Positions 30,647 through 41,760 of a DNA stretch of 64,000 nt are shown here, in pieces. This stretch comes from Pachyseris speciosa (Eukaryota > Cnidaria > Anthozoa > Scleractinia > Pachyseridae), in the NCBI GenBank assembly GCA_016490735.1, contig JAEMWC010000968.1:262665-326664 (forward strand), given 5' to 3'. Position 1 is the stretch's first letter. Every line of letters begins with the position of its first letter. The notes beneath the pieces were generated by a model that saw only the letters and a list, made by a program, of their open reading frames with translations, made no database searches and was not told the DNA's origin. The position numbers were made by a program, and so were the translations under genes.

Positions 30647-31107
30647 CCCGGGGGGGGGGGGGGGGTACTCCCCTATATGGGCTATATAGGTACGTGCCGC
30701 GGAATAGGGTATGCTTTTTGGAGGTTCTGGATCCTTAAATAGGTATCCTTTTCGGCTATGTTGGCATAGTGTCCTGGTGTGATCCTTAGATAGGGTGCCT
30801 AAATTTGTATCAGCAAAAAGAGCAGGGTGTAAACACCCAGTTAAGCGGTAAACAAATGATCTGTCAAATTTAAAGTATTTCCAAAGCGATTTAAAAAAGA
30901 TTGTGGTTTTGCGTGGCGGTTAGTCGTTATTTGATTCGTCACCCAACGTTTCTCTCCCCTCCCTTCCCTTGCATAGGGTGTCATTTTTCGGATTTGGGCC
31001 TTAAATAGGGTATCAATTTTCGTTGGATTGTTCCTTAAATAGGGTCAGGGTTTAAGACCCTTCGCGGCACACACCTATCCGGACTTTATGGGAGTACCCC
31101 CCCCGGG
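30647..31107. mobile_element. 461-bp MITE with CCCGGG ends and 8-bp target duplication
   Basis: Exact 8-bp duplication AGCAAGCA (30639-30646, 31108-31115). The ends are CCCGGG plus a poly-G run and GTACTCCC, inverted at the right (GGGAGTACCCC). Inside, TTAAATAGG and AGGGTAT words repeat. The 8-bp duplication suggests hAT-like mobilisation. Confidence 0.85.
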
Positions 31108-31230
31108 AGCAAGCATAGCTTAAGGAAAACTCTCTTTGCTTACTTAATGCACATTCACTACGATACAGACATCAATCTGGGCGAAGTGGTAGACTTGTTT
31201 ACCCAGAAGCGTTAACGTTCAAGAAGGCTT

Positions 31231-31586
31231 GAGCTTGGCACACTACTCAAAGATTAAGCCCCAAATCCATTTCGGCCAAGAAATTTTTCTTAAGTATTTT
31301 CGTTTTACGTTTCAGTTTCAGTTTCAGTTTATTTATTTGCTATAAAAACTAAATTATAAATACTTACAGACATTCAATATATTACAAAAATCAGAGATAA
31401 AGAGTCATGAGCTTGGCACACTACTCAAAGATTAAGCCCCAAATCCATTTCGGCCAAGAAATTTTTCTTAAGTATTTTCGTTTTACGTTTCAGTTTCAGT
31501 TTCAGTTTATTTATTTGCTATAAAAACTAAATAATAAATACTTACAGACATTCAATATATTACAAAAATCAGAGATAAAGAGACAT
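31231..31586. repeat. 178-bp tandem duplication
   Basis: The unit starting GAGCTTGGCACACTACTCAA at 31231 restarts at 31409 almost unchanged. Each unit includes a TTTCAG triplet repeat plus TTTATTTATTTGC, which is the 3' end of the LINE on the minus strand. Confidence 0.85.
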
Positions 31587-32500
31587 AAATTGTAAGTAAA
31601 TTAATTAAAGGTATTATCCTGGCGAGGAGGCTCAAATTGAAACCTAGGGGCTTACGATATGAGCTCTCTCATTAACCTAAGACTACATATAACGAATAAA
31701 TAGGCGGCGAAATCATACTGAAACATAATTAGGATAAAAGACAAGCAAAACAAAACAGGCAAAAAGCAGCAAAAAACAAGTATTATTTACAAGTGGTGAT
31801 TCAGCTATAAAGAAATGTTGATTTTTATTTGGGGGCATTACACCTGGATGTTGATGAAATCAGAAGAGATTTGATGAAGGAATTTAAAAGGGAAAATAAG
31901 GCATACACAAACACTCAGACAGTCCGCTACAACACGGGTACATGTCAGGTTGAGGACGAACTGTTTAGTGTTTGTCCATTTATTTTTTAACCTCCAAATT
32001 TAATTTTTAATCACCTTAAAATCTTCACATTTCTCACCATCCCTTACAATCACTCTTCCCTCCCACCTTCTCTTCTTCCTCTCAAACACTGTAAAAATCA
32101 CCCAAAAAATTCTGAGATATTGATAGGGTTATGTGCTACAAAACTATGGTGGGTTTTTTGGATGGCATGAAATCTCGAAAAGATAATAAGGTTTAAAGGT
32201 AAAAAGTGACAAAAATGGTATATTGACCCCTTAATGAATTGAAAAATTTAGGACCCTGAAATCTTATACCAAAAAGTCTTTATTTGTTCTTGCAGGAAAT
32301 AAGTAGAAAGTATTTGAATTTCTGGTATTATAGGAATCAGCTTGATTTGCATTAAAAGCATTCCTTTGAATACATTAGGAAGTAGGCCTATTTTATAAGA
32401 ATATATAAACGTTCCAACTTGAAAAAAGTAAATTTCAGAGAATTTCAGTATTTGCAAACTTTTGAATATATACGTTTGATCTTGACTGTCTAATTTTCTA
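31310..32500 (-). mobile_element. CR1/L2-like LINE relic, 3' end on the minus strand
   Basis: Minus-strand codons near 32250-32490 read LQILKFSEIYFFQVGTFIYS, then YKIGLLPNVFKGM. This is a typical segment of CR1/L2-type ORF2 upstream of the C-terminus; the YNTR-type region that follows is frameshifted. A UTR-like segment (31590-31700) and AATAAATAAACTGAAACTG tail repeats complete the 3' end. The 5' part of the frame (32500-32751) is not LINE-like to my eye and may be host or other repeat sequence. Confidence 0.6.
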
Positions 32501-32759
32501 TGTAAAGGCATTCGAAACGCACAAAATATAGTCTTAGTAATTTCCCGGATGAGCATGCTCCCGGACCCTGTTGATCTCTCTGGTGTAACAGTTACTGAAG
32601 TTCTATATCCGTGACGAAAACTCGGACACAAAAATGGCAGTGTTTTGCTTCTCCGAAGATCGAACGGGTCCGCTAATGTATTCAAAAAATGTGCAAGAAG
32701 TTCATACTTCGAGATTTCAATCACACGTGCAATTAGCAATACGCCGAACACACAATGTA

Positions 32760-33255
32760 TTGAATAAATTTAGAATAGAATTAAAAAATTAAAACTCTTC
32801 TCACGAATATTCCGTGTATCGTCGGAATCAGTCGCACGCCTCATACGTAATCACGTAATTACATACGTAATGAGTTTAAGTGCCCTGCGCGGCTTTTAAT
32901 ACGAAATGTAGCAGAAATAAATAACTTTGAACTAAACAAAAACGATTAGCTTTTCTCAAGAATCTTGACAAGGCTTTTATTCAAAATATCGCTGCCACCG
33001 TGCGCTTCAATGAGATGTTTGCCGAAAATTTGTGCTAGGCAAAGCGTTGGAAAACGTGTCAGGTTGTGTAACCGACATAATCGGCATCGCACAGATCACA
33101 CATGAAAAATTATAAACAACGCACAGTTGATTAACAAGAGAATGCTTGGCTTCCTTTGGCTTAAAGTCTTGCTCTTACTTTCTACTGACAAAATAAAAGT
33201 GGCTACACACTGCGGCCAGCCTTATGACTAAGATCGCGCAAATACCCCCGAATAT
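32760..33255. other. Non-coding stretch
   Basis: No gene or recognisable element seen; AT-rich with scattered CG-containing words. Confidence 0.5.
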
Positions 33256-33260
33256 CATTA

Positions 33261-33629
33261 TCAGGAACTTGATCTTACGATACTAATTCTAACTATAATG
33301 GTATCTCTTTCCGTTGCTAACGTTCGCTGAACGACCTGAATTGTCTCGAAAAGAAAAATTGGAAATGACAGATTCAATAAGGCCGCTAGGGTAATCGAGA
33401 CGACTGAAAATAGAGCGTAATTTGTCACATTCTGCATTAAAGCCTCTGCTGTAGAAGACGACGCATAAGCGCGACTTAACATTGTCTTTAACAGAGACCT
33501 TGGGTCCTCACCATTTACACGGAAAACCCGAAAATTCTGGTTGGAAAATGAAATGGTACATACCAGGAGTTTTTCCTTCATTTGCAAATGACGCAGAAAA
33601 TCCTTTGTGTTAAACAATAGGGTAACCAT
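33261..33629 (-). CDS. Hypothetical 122-codon protein with one hydrophobic segment
   Basis: Minus-strand frame starting MVTLLFNTKDFLRHLQMKEK with a favourable start context (GCAAGATGG). It is followed by a soluble part (NGEDPRSLLKTMLSRAYASS), then NYALFSVVSITLAALLNLSF, long and hydrophobic enough for a membrane helix, and a short charged tail. A GTATGT inside codons 22-24 could be a donor, so exon 1 may end there. The composition is protein-like and not repetitive. No family recognised and no second copy in the window. This is the best candidate for an unbroken host coding exon besides the LRR exons. Confidence 0.4.
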   Translation of the reverse strand: MVTLLFNTKDFLRHLQMKEKLLVCTISFSNQNFRVFRVNGEDPRSLLKTMLSRAYASSSTAEALMQNVTNYALFSVVSITLAALLNLSFPIFLFETIQVVQRTLATERDTIIVRISIVRSSS

Positions 33630-33649
33630 CTTGCGTCATCAAATCCAAA

Positions 33650-34300
33650 ATGGTGGCGCCCACGAAACTTAACAGCGAAAATGGGCGATGATGATATCCA
33701 TTTTTTGAACACTTAAAAGTTATATCCACGTTTTAAAACAAAATTTGAAATCTAGTGATTATTACCTACAATTTAGCGTCAATTTGTTGTAAACGTGGAT
33801 GTTCCCTTTAGAATGCAAGAGTAAACCAGCGTTTACTGCCTTCCTGTAGACTTGAGTCTCAAGTTTTATTCCGTTCCTTAAGAGATCAACGCCAATGAAA
33901 GGGATCCTACCATTCTCAGGAAGTCAACAACTATAATAAATTGTTACTGTCTCCTAAAAACGAAACAAGAAGGCTTGAGCTTGACACGCCATTACAGGAT
34001 CAGCAGAAAACCGAGTGATATATAAGTACTTTTTTGACCTGTTTTGAACTGCCCATTTTCATGTGAAGCGTGCTAGCAGAAAGGTAATTACGATTTTAAT
34101 TAATAAAGGTATCCGTTTTCTGTCTCTATTTGCGTGCTGAATGATTGCCGTTCCCTTGAAATAACTGCCGACACCCAGTTTCGATTGCAAAAAATCCATT
34201 TGGCAATATAAAAATTTTGAGAAATATTCATGCTTTAAAGTTTGATTTTGGCTTCCTGATTTCGGATCAGACCTCCTTCAAACGCACGAAATACAGTCTT
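33650..34300. other. Non-coding stretch
   Basis: Contains AAGAAGGCTTGAGCTTG near 33967, also seen at 31219, so part is a dispersed repeat. Otherwise nothing is recognised. Confidence 0.45.
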
Positions 34301-34302
34301 AA

Positions 34303-34671
34303 TCCCCGACTGAACGATCAAACATTTTCGTCCAACATCATGTTCCCTAAACACAATGTCAGATGTCTATTAAAACGGACAAACAATGTTTGACCAAAAA
34401 AGTGATAAGAGAGTTTGACAATGGTCGCTGAAATTACAACGTTATCTCTTTGAATTTGTTGCTTTTTCCTTCTCGCGCCAGCCCTGTTGGCAGACGTGGC
34501 TATAAAACGATCAAACCGAGTTTCAAACCAACAAACCAACGTCACGGGAAATGTTGGCTGAAAACGTTTGGTTTAAATCAAACATGGAAAACCCTTTCGA
34601 TGTTCAAACACCTTCTTCCAACACGATGTTGGACGAAAATCCTTGATCGTTCAGCCGGGGCCTGATAATTG
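34303..34671. mobile_element. Foldback MITE with CTGAACGATCAA ends
   Basis: The left end CCCCGACTGAACGATCAAA is complementary to the right end TTGATCGTTCAGCCGGGG. Both ends continue into TTTTCGTCCAACATC and GATGTTGGACGAAAA. No coding capacity; the frames across it on both strands are mirror images of the repeat. Confidence 0.75.
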
Positions 34672-36130
34672 CGGTCTAACGAACCGGTGTCAAGATGGGA
34701 AACTCCGGGTGGCTGAAACTATTGTAATTGTTGATGAATGCATGTTAGTGACTCGATCGTCCTCCACAGTAGAATATGAGCTAATTTATGCGCAGTGAGC
34801 GCGGCAGGCAAGGAGAAACATAACTAGGAATAAATATGAGGAAGCTTGGAAAAGTCTCCAAACAATCGCCTTGAGGACTCTTTGCGGCCAGAAAGCAGCG
34901 CGCGTGCTAACAGAATCCCCAGCGGAAACTACCTTTATGAACTGCTAAGCACAAGATAGGAATTTGAGCGTAACTTTCTGACCGCTTCCTCTCGTATAAA
35001 GTTTGTTTGTTCTCAGCAGGTGGACTGAATTTGGCGACGTTGACTTTCCGAAAGCCTTTTAAATGCAGCAGTAACAAATGGGTTTACATAAAATGCGCGC
35101 TTGCCCACAACACTGTCGCTAATTACAAAAACATTGGAGAGGTCCGAACACAATAGTATTCAAGTGAGAACGCAGAAGCACTCAAGTTCCCCTACATAAT
35201 GTTCATAATGTTGTTTTGCTCGATATCATGGGTTAGGAGCATTAACGTCTAATGTTATCATTATGTTCACCGAGGCCAGTGGTGAATTGAGGATTTCATT
35301 GCACGTTTACAATACTTTAAGATTTTTATAGACACTGTTGCTGTCAAATGATACTCGAGACTCGAGAGGTTTGGAAAGAAAATAGTGGACAGAAATAGTT
35401 TGCGAGACACTTACAACTAAACCTTGTCAAGAAAAGTTTCAGAAATTATTAATTAATAGAAATAACGAGCGCTGCCTCACTTCGACCAAAACCCATGGAT
35501 AATATAAACGATTGCTACAAATATTTTTTCCGGCAGCGGCAACAATTACGCAACTAAAACGAGTACACAACTCACAGCGTAAGTTTATTCTGGAGTAGAG
35601 GTAACTTTGAACTTTGTCTTCATTTAATCATCTATTTTACCTTACCTGTGTGTTGTTTTTCACTTGTTCTTTTATTGATCTTTGGTATCTTTGAAAATTA
35701 TTCTAAAACAATTACTCTTCTTAAGCTCAGTCAATGAATATTGGTAATTATCATTCGACACTTTTTTCCCTTCTTTTTTTGGCCCAGAGCCAACAACATG
35801 AAATACCTGCCTACAAATAATGGACTGCTCGTGTGCAGTACCGTCCTACTGTGATTTTGCTGCAAATAATATGCTGCTCATGCGTAGTTGTATCCACGCG
35901 TCCAAGCTCTTCAAATTCAGTGAAAAATCGCAAGTCGTTTCACGATTCCCGAAAATTAGTATGAAAACCAAGCTCGGTGATCGAATGATAAAACTGTTAT
36001 TGAACTCGGTTTTCGCAAAATGTCGTCATTTGCCAGTGTCTCGCAGATCAATTATTTGCCTCAGCCGAATAATTGAACTGCTCGCCACTGAAAAATCACG
36101 ATATTTTGCTCAACCCCGTCCAATTCTTGT
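34672..36130. other. Non-coding stretch
   Basis: No gene recognised. A 105-codon plus-strand frame (35820-36137) runs into the neighbouring MITE and shows no motif. Confidence 0.45.
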
Positions 36131-36132
36131 TT

Positions 36133-36445
36133 ATTAGTATATACCACACAAGTGAATAGTGCTTTTCGCGCGCTGATTGGTTAACTAGGAGGTTATTAGC
36201 AAAGTACGATTCACCTTCGAGCAGACGGCGCGCGAGATTTTAAAATTTCCGACCGCTTGTCGGTATATTGTCCCACATAAAGTAATGTTTTGGTCCGCTA
36301 GTTATTCAGCTTGTGTGGTATATACTAAAACAATTATTCACCTCAGGGTGTCGGTGAACGTGGTGGATACTTACCTCAAGCGGCTCGGCAAATATCCACC
36401 ACTATTCACCTCCACTTCGGTGAATAATTGTTAATTATTATTCAA
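36133..36445 (+). mobile_element. MITE of the TATATACCACACAAG family, copy 1
   Basis: Contains GTATATACCACACAAGTGAA near its left end and CTTGTGTGGTATATACTAAA inverted further right, then TTCACCTCCACTTCGGTGAA near the end. The same family in opposite orientation is at 50243-50515. A related short piece (ACTGTTTTAGTATATACTG) is near 60857. Confidence 0.6.
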
Positions 36446-36760
36446 CACATTATGACAATGTCCAAATATGGTCATAGCGCGCTCAATATTCGTAGCGCGC
36501 ACTCAAGTAATATCCTGCGACATACGTAATTTTCTGCGTCGAGGAGAAAACTGGCGGATTTTTCAGCTTTTTGTAATAAACATGTAGAGGATTGTTAATT
36601 GTGTTTTGTCATTAATGTGGTGAATAATAAAACAATTATCCTGCTCAATCTTGCGGAATATCGCCTGATTTTAGCCCACTTTTCTTACGGCCTCGTCGGC
36701 TAAAAATCAGACGATATTCCGCGCGATTTCGCAGGATACTTGTTAAATAGTTGTTGATGA
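36446..36760. mobile_element. Second foldback, GCGGAATATCG arms
   Basis: CTTGCGGAATATCGCCTGAT at 36650 and ATCAGACGATATTCCGCGCG at 36706 are inverted copies about 40 bp apart. The segment around them has further inverted words (CAATTATCCTGC/GCAGGATACTTG). It probably is a MITE adjoining the previous one. Confidence 0.45.
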
Positions 36761-37490
36761 AGGCCACAGAACAAACAGTGGAACTCCCAACCCCTACCGA
36801 GGGCATTCCAAAAGTGAATGTCCGCAGAATATATATATATTTTTTTTTTTTACATTTTGGTGAGATTCTGGATTTAAATTCCCCGTGGTTTGAGCCTGAG
36901 ATTTGATGCGCAGTGCTACTTCCATTGCTAGTTGGTAGCAATTTCCCACCAAGAGTGACTAATCATGCAAAGCCTTTCAAAGTATTTATTACAGTTCAAT
37001 ATATGGTTTGGAACTAATTTAATTACAGGCTGTCCTTTGGCTCATTACTTGAGGAAAGAATAATGCCTTTCGGCTACACTCAGACTGCTCAAATGCAAAC
37101 ACCCAGTTTTGGCTCATAAAGGTAAACTCGGTAGATATTCGCCGAACACTGATGTGAATGGGATTACAAATTATTTCCAGTAAGATTCCTTAGCACAAGA
37201 GAGAAATGGAAGGAAGAGTGACACACAAAACCAAAATGTCCTGCCATATTTTTGTTTGTTTGTTTGCTTGTTTTTGTTTTTGTTTTTTCCCGGTATGTGA
37301 CGAATCTATATGAACAATATCGGCAAACTTAACAACGAAGGAAAACAAGATATATCTCTTGACCCAAACCTAACTTGCTCTTCACGAATATGGAGAGAAG
37401 TAGGAAATACCAAAAACCGATAACATAAGTATCCCGTCTGGGAAAAGGGTCCCATATCAGCTAATGTACGGAAACGTCGGCTGCAGCTGC
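36761..37490. other. Non-coding stretch
   Basis: No gene recognised; a TTTG/TTTTTG run lies near 37250-37290. Confidence 0.45.
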
Positions 37491-37497
37491 TGATTTA

Positions 37498-38306
37498 CCG
37501 TATTTCCTCGAATAAGCGCACGGGCACTTATTTAAAATTTCGGCTATAAAAGTGGGAGGGGGGGGGGGGGGTATTCTAAGGAGGGCGCTTATTATCTTTT
37601 TCTTTCAACGAACTGAACTTTATTTTGGATCATGCACAGAAAAGAATTGATGTGCACATTGAAAAGCACATTGATGTGGAAATTACTGGAAGCGACTTAA
37701 CGGACAATAAACTGTTTTTCTACATGCACTGATGCCGGTGTAGTTGAAAATAGTGAAAATAGGAACAGGTTTTCCTTGTATATCCCTACCATTCAAGAAA
37801 GGAACGGGGAGGGGAGGAGGCGCTTATTCGAGAGAAGCGCTAACTTATTATGGAGCTTTAGCAACGAGGACGGCAACGGCAACGAGAACGCCACAAAACA
37901 ATGGGTTTAATTAGCAAAAACAATCGCTGTGCACGTCCGTTTTACATTTTAGTTCATTTCTTTGCCGTCTTCGGCAAAACAACAACGTGAAATGACCAAA
38001 TTTTTAGGTTTTCTCTTGAACGTGAACGCATGACGGTAATTTTTTCTTCTTTTTTCCTTATTTTAACGCCGTTCGTAGTACCTGTAATACAGTCCCTGAA
38101 TACTTCTCCAGCATTTTCCAAGTTAAACAAATTGGGATAATCGCGAAAGAGTTAGAAAAAAGAAAACTCTGATTTTGAAACAACGTTTTCGTTGCCGTCG
38201 CCGTGGTCGCTGCTAAAGCTCCCTGATCATTTTGGCCGAAGGGGTAGGGCGCTTATTCGGGGGAGGGTGCTTATTGGAGCGTGGGCGCTTACTCGACGAA
38301 ATACGG
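37498..38306. mobile_element. DNA transposon relic with CCGTATTTCCTCGAATAAGC ends, TA target
   Basis: Left end CCGTATTTCCTCGAATAAGC; right end complement CCGTATTTCGTCGAGTAAGC; TA on both sides (37496-37497, 38307-38308). A poly-G run is at 37557-37570. No transposase. The TA target suggests Tc1/mariner-type mobilisation. A second MITE is nested inside. Confidence 0.7.
37852..38222. mobile_element. Nested MITE with GGAGCTTTAGCAACGA ends
   Basis: GGAGCTTTAGCAACGAGGAC at the left and its imperfect complement GTGGTCGCTGCTAAAGCTCC at the right, both continuing into GGCAACGGCAACGAGAACG-type arms. I recall this family as abundant in coral genomes. It interrupts the element at 37498-38306. Confidence 0.75.
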
Positions 38307-38621
38307 TATTTGAAGATTATGAACAAAACCTAATGACTTGTCAAAAAATTGGAATAATTCATTACCAATAAGTCGTCATGACTAGCATCTAAAATTCATG
38401 GAATGACAACTCATAACATTTTATAAACGAATTTATAAATCGTGAGACTCGAAATCAGTTAATAACCAACCGGAAATTTTCATGAGAGACAGCTAAATAC
38501 TTGTTGCTAAACAAATTTATCAAATGTCCCAATATGTCCAATGCCGCCTTCATGCATTTCCTCGAGTTCAGTCTCATACAGTCCTTATCGCTTTGGAGGC
38601 GTAAACAGGAGATGCACTTAC

Positions 38622-38693
38622 AGGTATCTCAGCTCTGTATTGTTATCAAAAACACCTTTGGGCAGTTCCTTTAGCTGGTTGGCGGTCAAGTTC
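38622..38693 (-). CDS. Single LRR exon (72 nt), most divergent copy
   Basis: Minus-strand exon with TAG acceptor and GTAAGT donor, 72 nt, same phase as the other two. Encodes NLTANQLKELPKGVFDNN followed by TELRYL. The upstream intron resembles that of block L (CAGAGTCTTTATTAAATGA versus CAGAGTCCTTATTTGTT), so it is an older duplicate or a neighbouring exon of the same gene. Open frame and splice sites are kept. Confidence 0.75.
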
Positions 38694-38699
38694 CTACAA

Positions 38700-40140
38700 A
38701 CGAAAAAATAATAAATCAGCTTTAACTTTCTGTGTTTGATGGCACGGTGATAAGTTATTGGCAATTTCAGAGTCTTTATTAAATGACTGCCTGTGTGTTA
38801 GCCAGACAATTGTTATTAATCGTACTTCTAGTTCCCGTTGCTGAGTTTACTAAACAAGGAATATAGTATACGATACGTGCTATATCCACCTTAGTTGGCA
38901 GAGGATGATAACTCTCAATCTCGTAGGATTGTTGCTCTTTTATGTGTATTGCTATTGCCGTTTTATTTAATTCTACACGACCTGAAATATAGTATCACGA
39001 AAGATAGCTATTGGCTCATGATGTACACTAACAGGGCACCGGCTAACAACTGAACAGCAATTAGGTTGAAATTAACGGGAAATGTAAGCTAGTCCTGCTT
39101 TTCTTGTCAGACCGAACTTTGTATCTCATGATTACCTGGTTTTTGTCACCCTGAAGTTAGTAAAACAAAATTTTACACGCAATCGACAAGTCCACACAAC
39201 AAAAAAATCGCAATTTAAGGTGGTCTTATGCAACAGAAAATGAACCCGTGACCTCGCGATACCGGTAGTGGGAAATGTTGGCGAGAAACGTGGTCAAGTA
39301 AACAATGGTTGTTGTCTACTGAATTTTAAGTAATAACACAATCGGTGACGCTGCCTGAAATCATTTTTTTAAAGCCTCTCTGGTGACCAAAACGGAGAAC
39401 GAAAAGGAAACGAAAGTTTATGCGGAAAACTGGTATTTTGTCTCTAATATCCCACCACCTAAATAGGGTGCCTTAATTCTAGATATAAACAGTAAGGAAA
39501 AAAAGCCACTTCTTAAATCGACACAGATTTGTACTCCAAAGCGAAACTTAAGATGGGAAACGCAGCGACAAAGTAATTTGTTCAGGCCATAAAATAGTCT
39601 TAAACCATTTCACGCCTCTCAGTTGTTCTACAAAAAAGCGCCGGAAATGTTTCTTTTTGAGGGACATAAGAAAAATATGAACATCAAGAAGATAGAAGCA
39701 ACCCAGTAAAGTGCCCTGAAATGATCAAATTTTAAATATATGTTTTAACACCGAATTCGGTCAATCATCATGAGCCAGACTTTTTGGACACTTGCGCAAA
39801 ACAGTCACGCTAAGGAATTGATGTGGTCTCTAACCCCACTTTTCCCAAACCCTCCTAAAATGTAAGGAGCAGGGAGGGGAGGGGGGGGGGGGTACAAATA
39901 TGAAGAAACTTATTATAGGCAATTGCATATGACCATATTTAGACAAAGGTGTATTCTGTGTGCGCATTTAGCAAAGTGTCCCAAGACAATTTTCCTGGAT
40001 TATATATTATCCGCTAAATCGTGGTTTACCAAAAGCAGAGCTTCAGAGGGGATTCCGCAACCTGAAAGAGTTATAAGCCTTTCAAAGATAACGGTTTTTT
40101 CTGCTAAGTTATAAAACAGTTCTGTCATACTTTTCCTTTA
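38700..40140. other. Intron-like/non-coding stretch
   Basis: The first ~400 bp resemble the intron beside the block-L LRR exons. Beyond that nothing is recognised, apart from a G-rich run at 39868-39893. Confidence 0.45.
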
Positions 40141-40154
40141 TCAAAGCCCAAGGC

Positions 40155-40200
40155 ATGGATGGATGGATGGACGGACGGACGGATGGATGTACGGGTGGGT
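40155..40200. repeat. GGAT/GGAC/GGGT microsatellite, left flank
   Basis: GGAT and GGAC repeats end in ACGGGTGGGT directly before the recombinase element. The same repeat resumes, in the same orientation, at 44395. Confidence 0.9.
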
Positions 40201-40208
40201 AGATTCAT

Positions 40209-40453
40209 GTTCCTTTTTGTAACGTGTTTTGTTCCTTTTTGTAACTTGTGTTACTTTTTGTAACTTGTGTTTAGTTACGAAAAGGAACCTATGTTCCTTT
40301 TTGTAACCAAAGGTTACGAAAAGGAACATGTGTTCCTTTTCGTAACTTAATAAGGTTACGAAAAGGAACAAGTGTTCCTTTTAGTAACTTAGTAAGGTTA
40401 CAAAAAGGAACAAGTGTTCCTTTTAGTAACTTAGTAAGGTTACAAAAAGGAAC
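40209..40453. repeat. Array of GTTCCTTTTNGTAAC motifs in alternating orientation
   Basis: Twelve copies (one variant) of a 15-bp motif within 245 bp: forward at 40209, 40231, 40250 (variant), 40293, 40332, 40374 and 40416; reverse (GTTACNAAAAGGAAC) at 40274, 40313, 40355, 40397 and 40439. From 40274 the orientation strictly alternates every ~20 bases. Further copies lie near the other end at 43420, 43596, 44199 and 44366 (partial). Confidence 0.9.
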
Positions 40454-40619
40454 AAGTGTTAGAAACTCAAGTTAATACTATTTTAAACCGGTATTAGTGC
40501 ACTATATTATCCTGTAAGCTTCGATAGGAATATTCTTATGGAAATAAAGACTTGCTAATTGGAAAATTTAGAGTTTTGCAGAGTTTTAAAAATGGAATTC
40601 AAATACGTAACAAGGCATA

Positions 40620-41760
40620 TTGCCCAGTAGAGGTGACATCAGACTAAAGCGTAAAAGGCGCACGGCAAAGAGGAAATATCATGTGCTATGTAGTGAAGAT
40701 GGTCAGAGTGAACACGACACAATTCCTCCATCGCCCAACAATGGAAGGAGAAGCATCTTCCACGTTCAAGATGTACCACTTCATCGAAACCCTGCTAAAT
40801 TTACGGGGAGAACAGCTATTTTACACTGTGGGATGCTGCTGGAATGGAAATCAGTTCATTGGAAGAGACAAGGCAAGACAAGAATGGTAACGATGATGAT
40901 GATTAAACAATCGTCGTCAGCACAGAGAAACGCCTAACCAGAAAGATCCCCGAGAGGGGGGAGGGGGTGGGGGTGGGGAGGGAGGGGGCTACTAAAAAAC
41001 ATTTAATACGGGGAGGCTCCGCCCCAAGGTCCGACCCCTTACCATTTTATATAGCATTTTTGACAGGAAAGGAACCTTTTTCGTATACCTTCCATTAGAA
41101 CAGTACAGTCATTAGGTATGTGTGATCGAAATATTTTAATCAAAGGCCCTTTTAAATACCTAAATGGCAGAATTCCCTACCCTTTTATATACTTCGACTC
41201 GTAAAATCCCTACACTGTCATATACCTGAAGCGTGAAAAAGGTACCCCTTTCGGGCGGAGCCTCCCTGTGTAGGCCATTATAGGGAGTGCCCCCCCCCCC
41301 TCCCCCCACTCGCCCTCCGGGGAAAGATCAAAGAAGCCAGTGGTGGTTTTTTTGCAGAGGATGGGAGTAGCGAAGATACCGGTAGTGAAGATGACTGTAT
41401 GTGGAGGAGGAAGCTGTACTTCCACATCGAAGCCCTGGTAGCTTACGGGGAGAGCAGCGTACTTCTTCACTGCGGGATGCAGCTGGAGGTGATGTTACTC
41501 CATCGGAAGCGACAAGACGAGACAAGAATGGAGAGGACGGTGATCTTACAGTTGAAGTCAGCACAAAAAATACAGTGTTTGTTGTTTTGCAGAAGATGAG
41601 AGTAGCGAAGGTACTGGCGATGATGATGATTATAAACCTCAAGATGACGAGAATGTCAGTGAAGAGGATGAGGAGGTGGAAGATCAAAGTGAAGTTGACG
41701 AAGAACACCTGGAGAAGGTTAGCGACAAGACGCCAAGTCAGGGGACGACTTCTTGGTGAG
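40620..41760 (+). pseudogene. Degenerate acidic leader exons of the recombinase gene
   Basis: Two related segments (about 40760-40905 and 41425-41535) share a CTTCCAC..CGA..CCCTG...TACGGGGAGA pattern. Two GTTTTTTTGCAG or GTTGTTTTGCAG acceptor-like sites (41348, 41590) precede GA(T/G)G..AGTAGCGAAG segments. The last reads DDDDYKPQDDENVSEEDEEV, runs on in frame to TSW, and meets a TGA at 41757. This looks like repeated acidic coding exons now broken by stops, and by a MITE at 40949-41321. Confidence 0.4.
40949..41321. mobile_element. 373-bp MITE with CCCGRGAGGG ends and 8-bp target duplication
   Basis: Exact duplication GAAAGATC (40941-40948, 41322-41329). Ends CCCGAGAGGG and, inverted, CCCGGAGGG, with G-rich subterminal DNA and a GGGGAGGCTCCGCCC word. 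The same family is at 53958-55315, so this MITE was active in the region more than once. It interrupts the recombinase pseudogene. Confidence 0.85.

Noticed and set aside
40141..40371. Minus-strand frame with repeated FLFVT and KKEH
   Set aside because: Translation of the GTTACGAAAAGGAAC array and the GGAT microsatellite.
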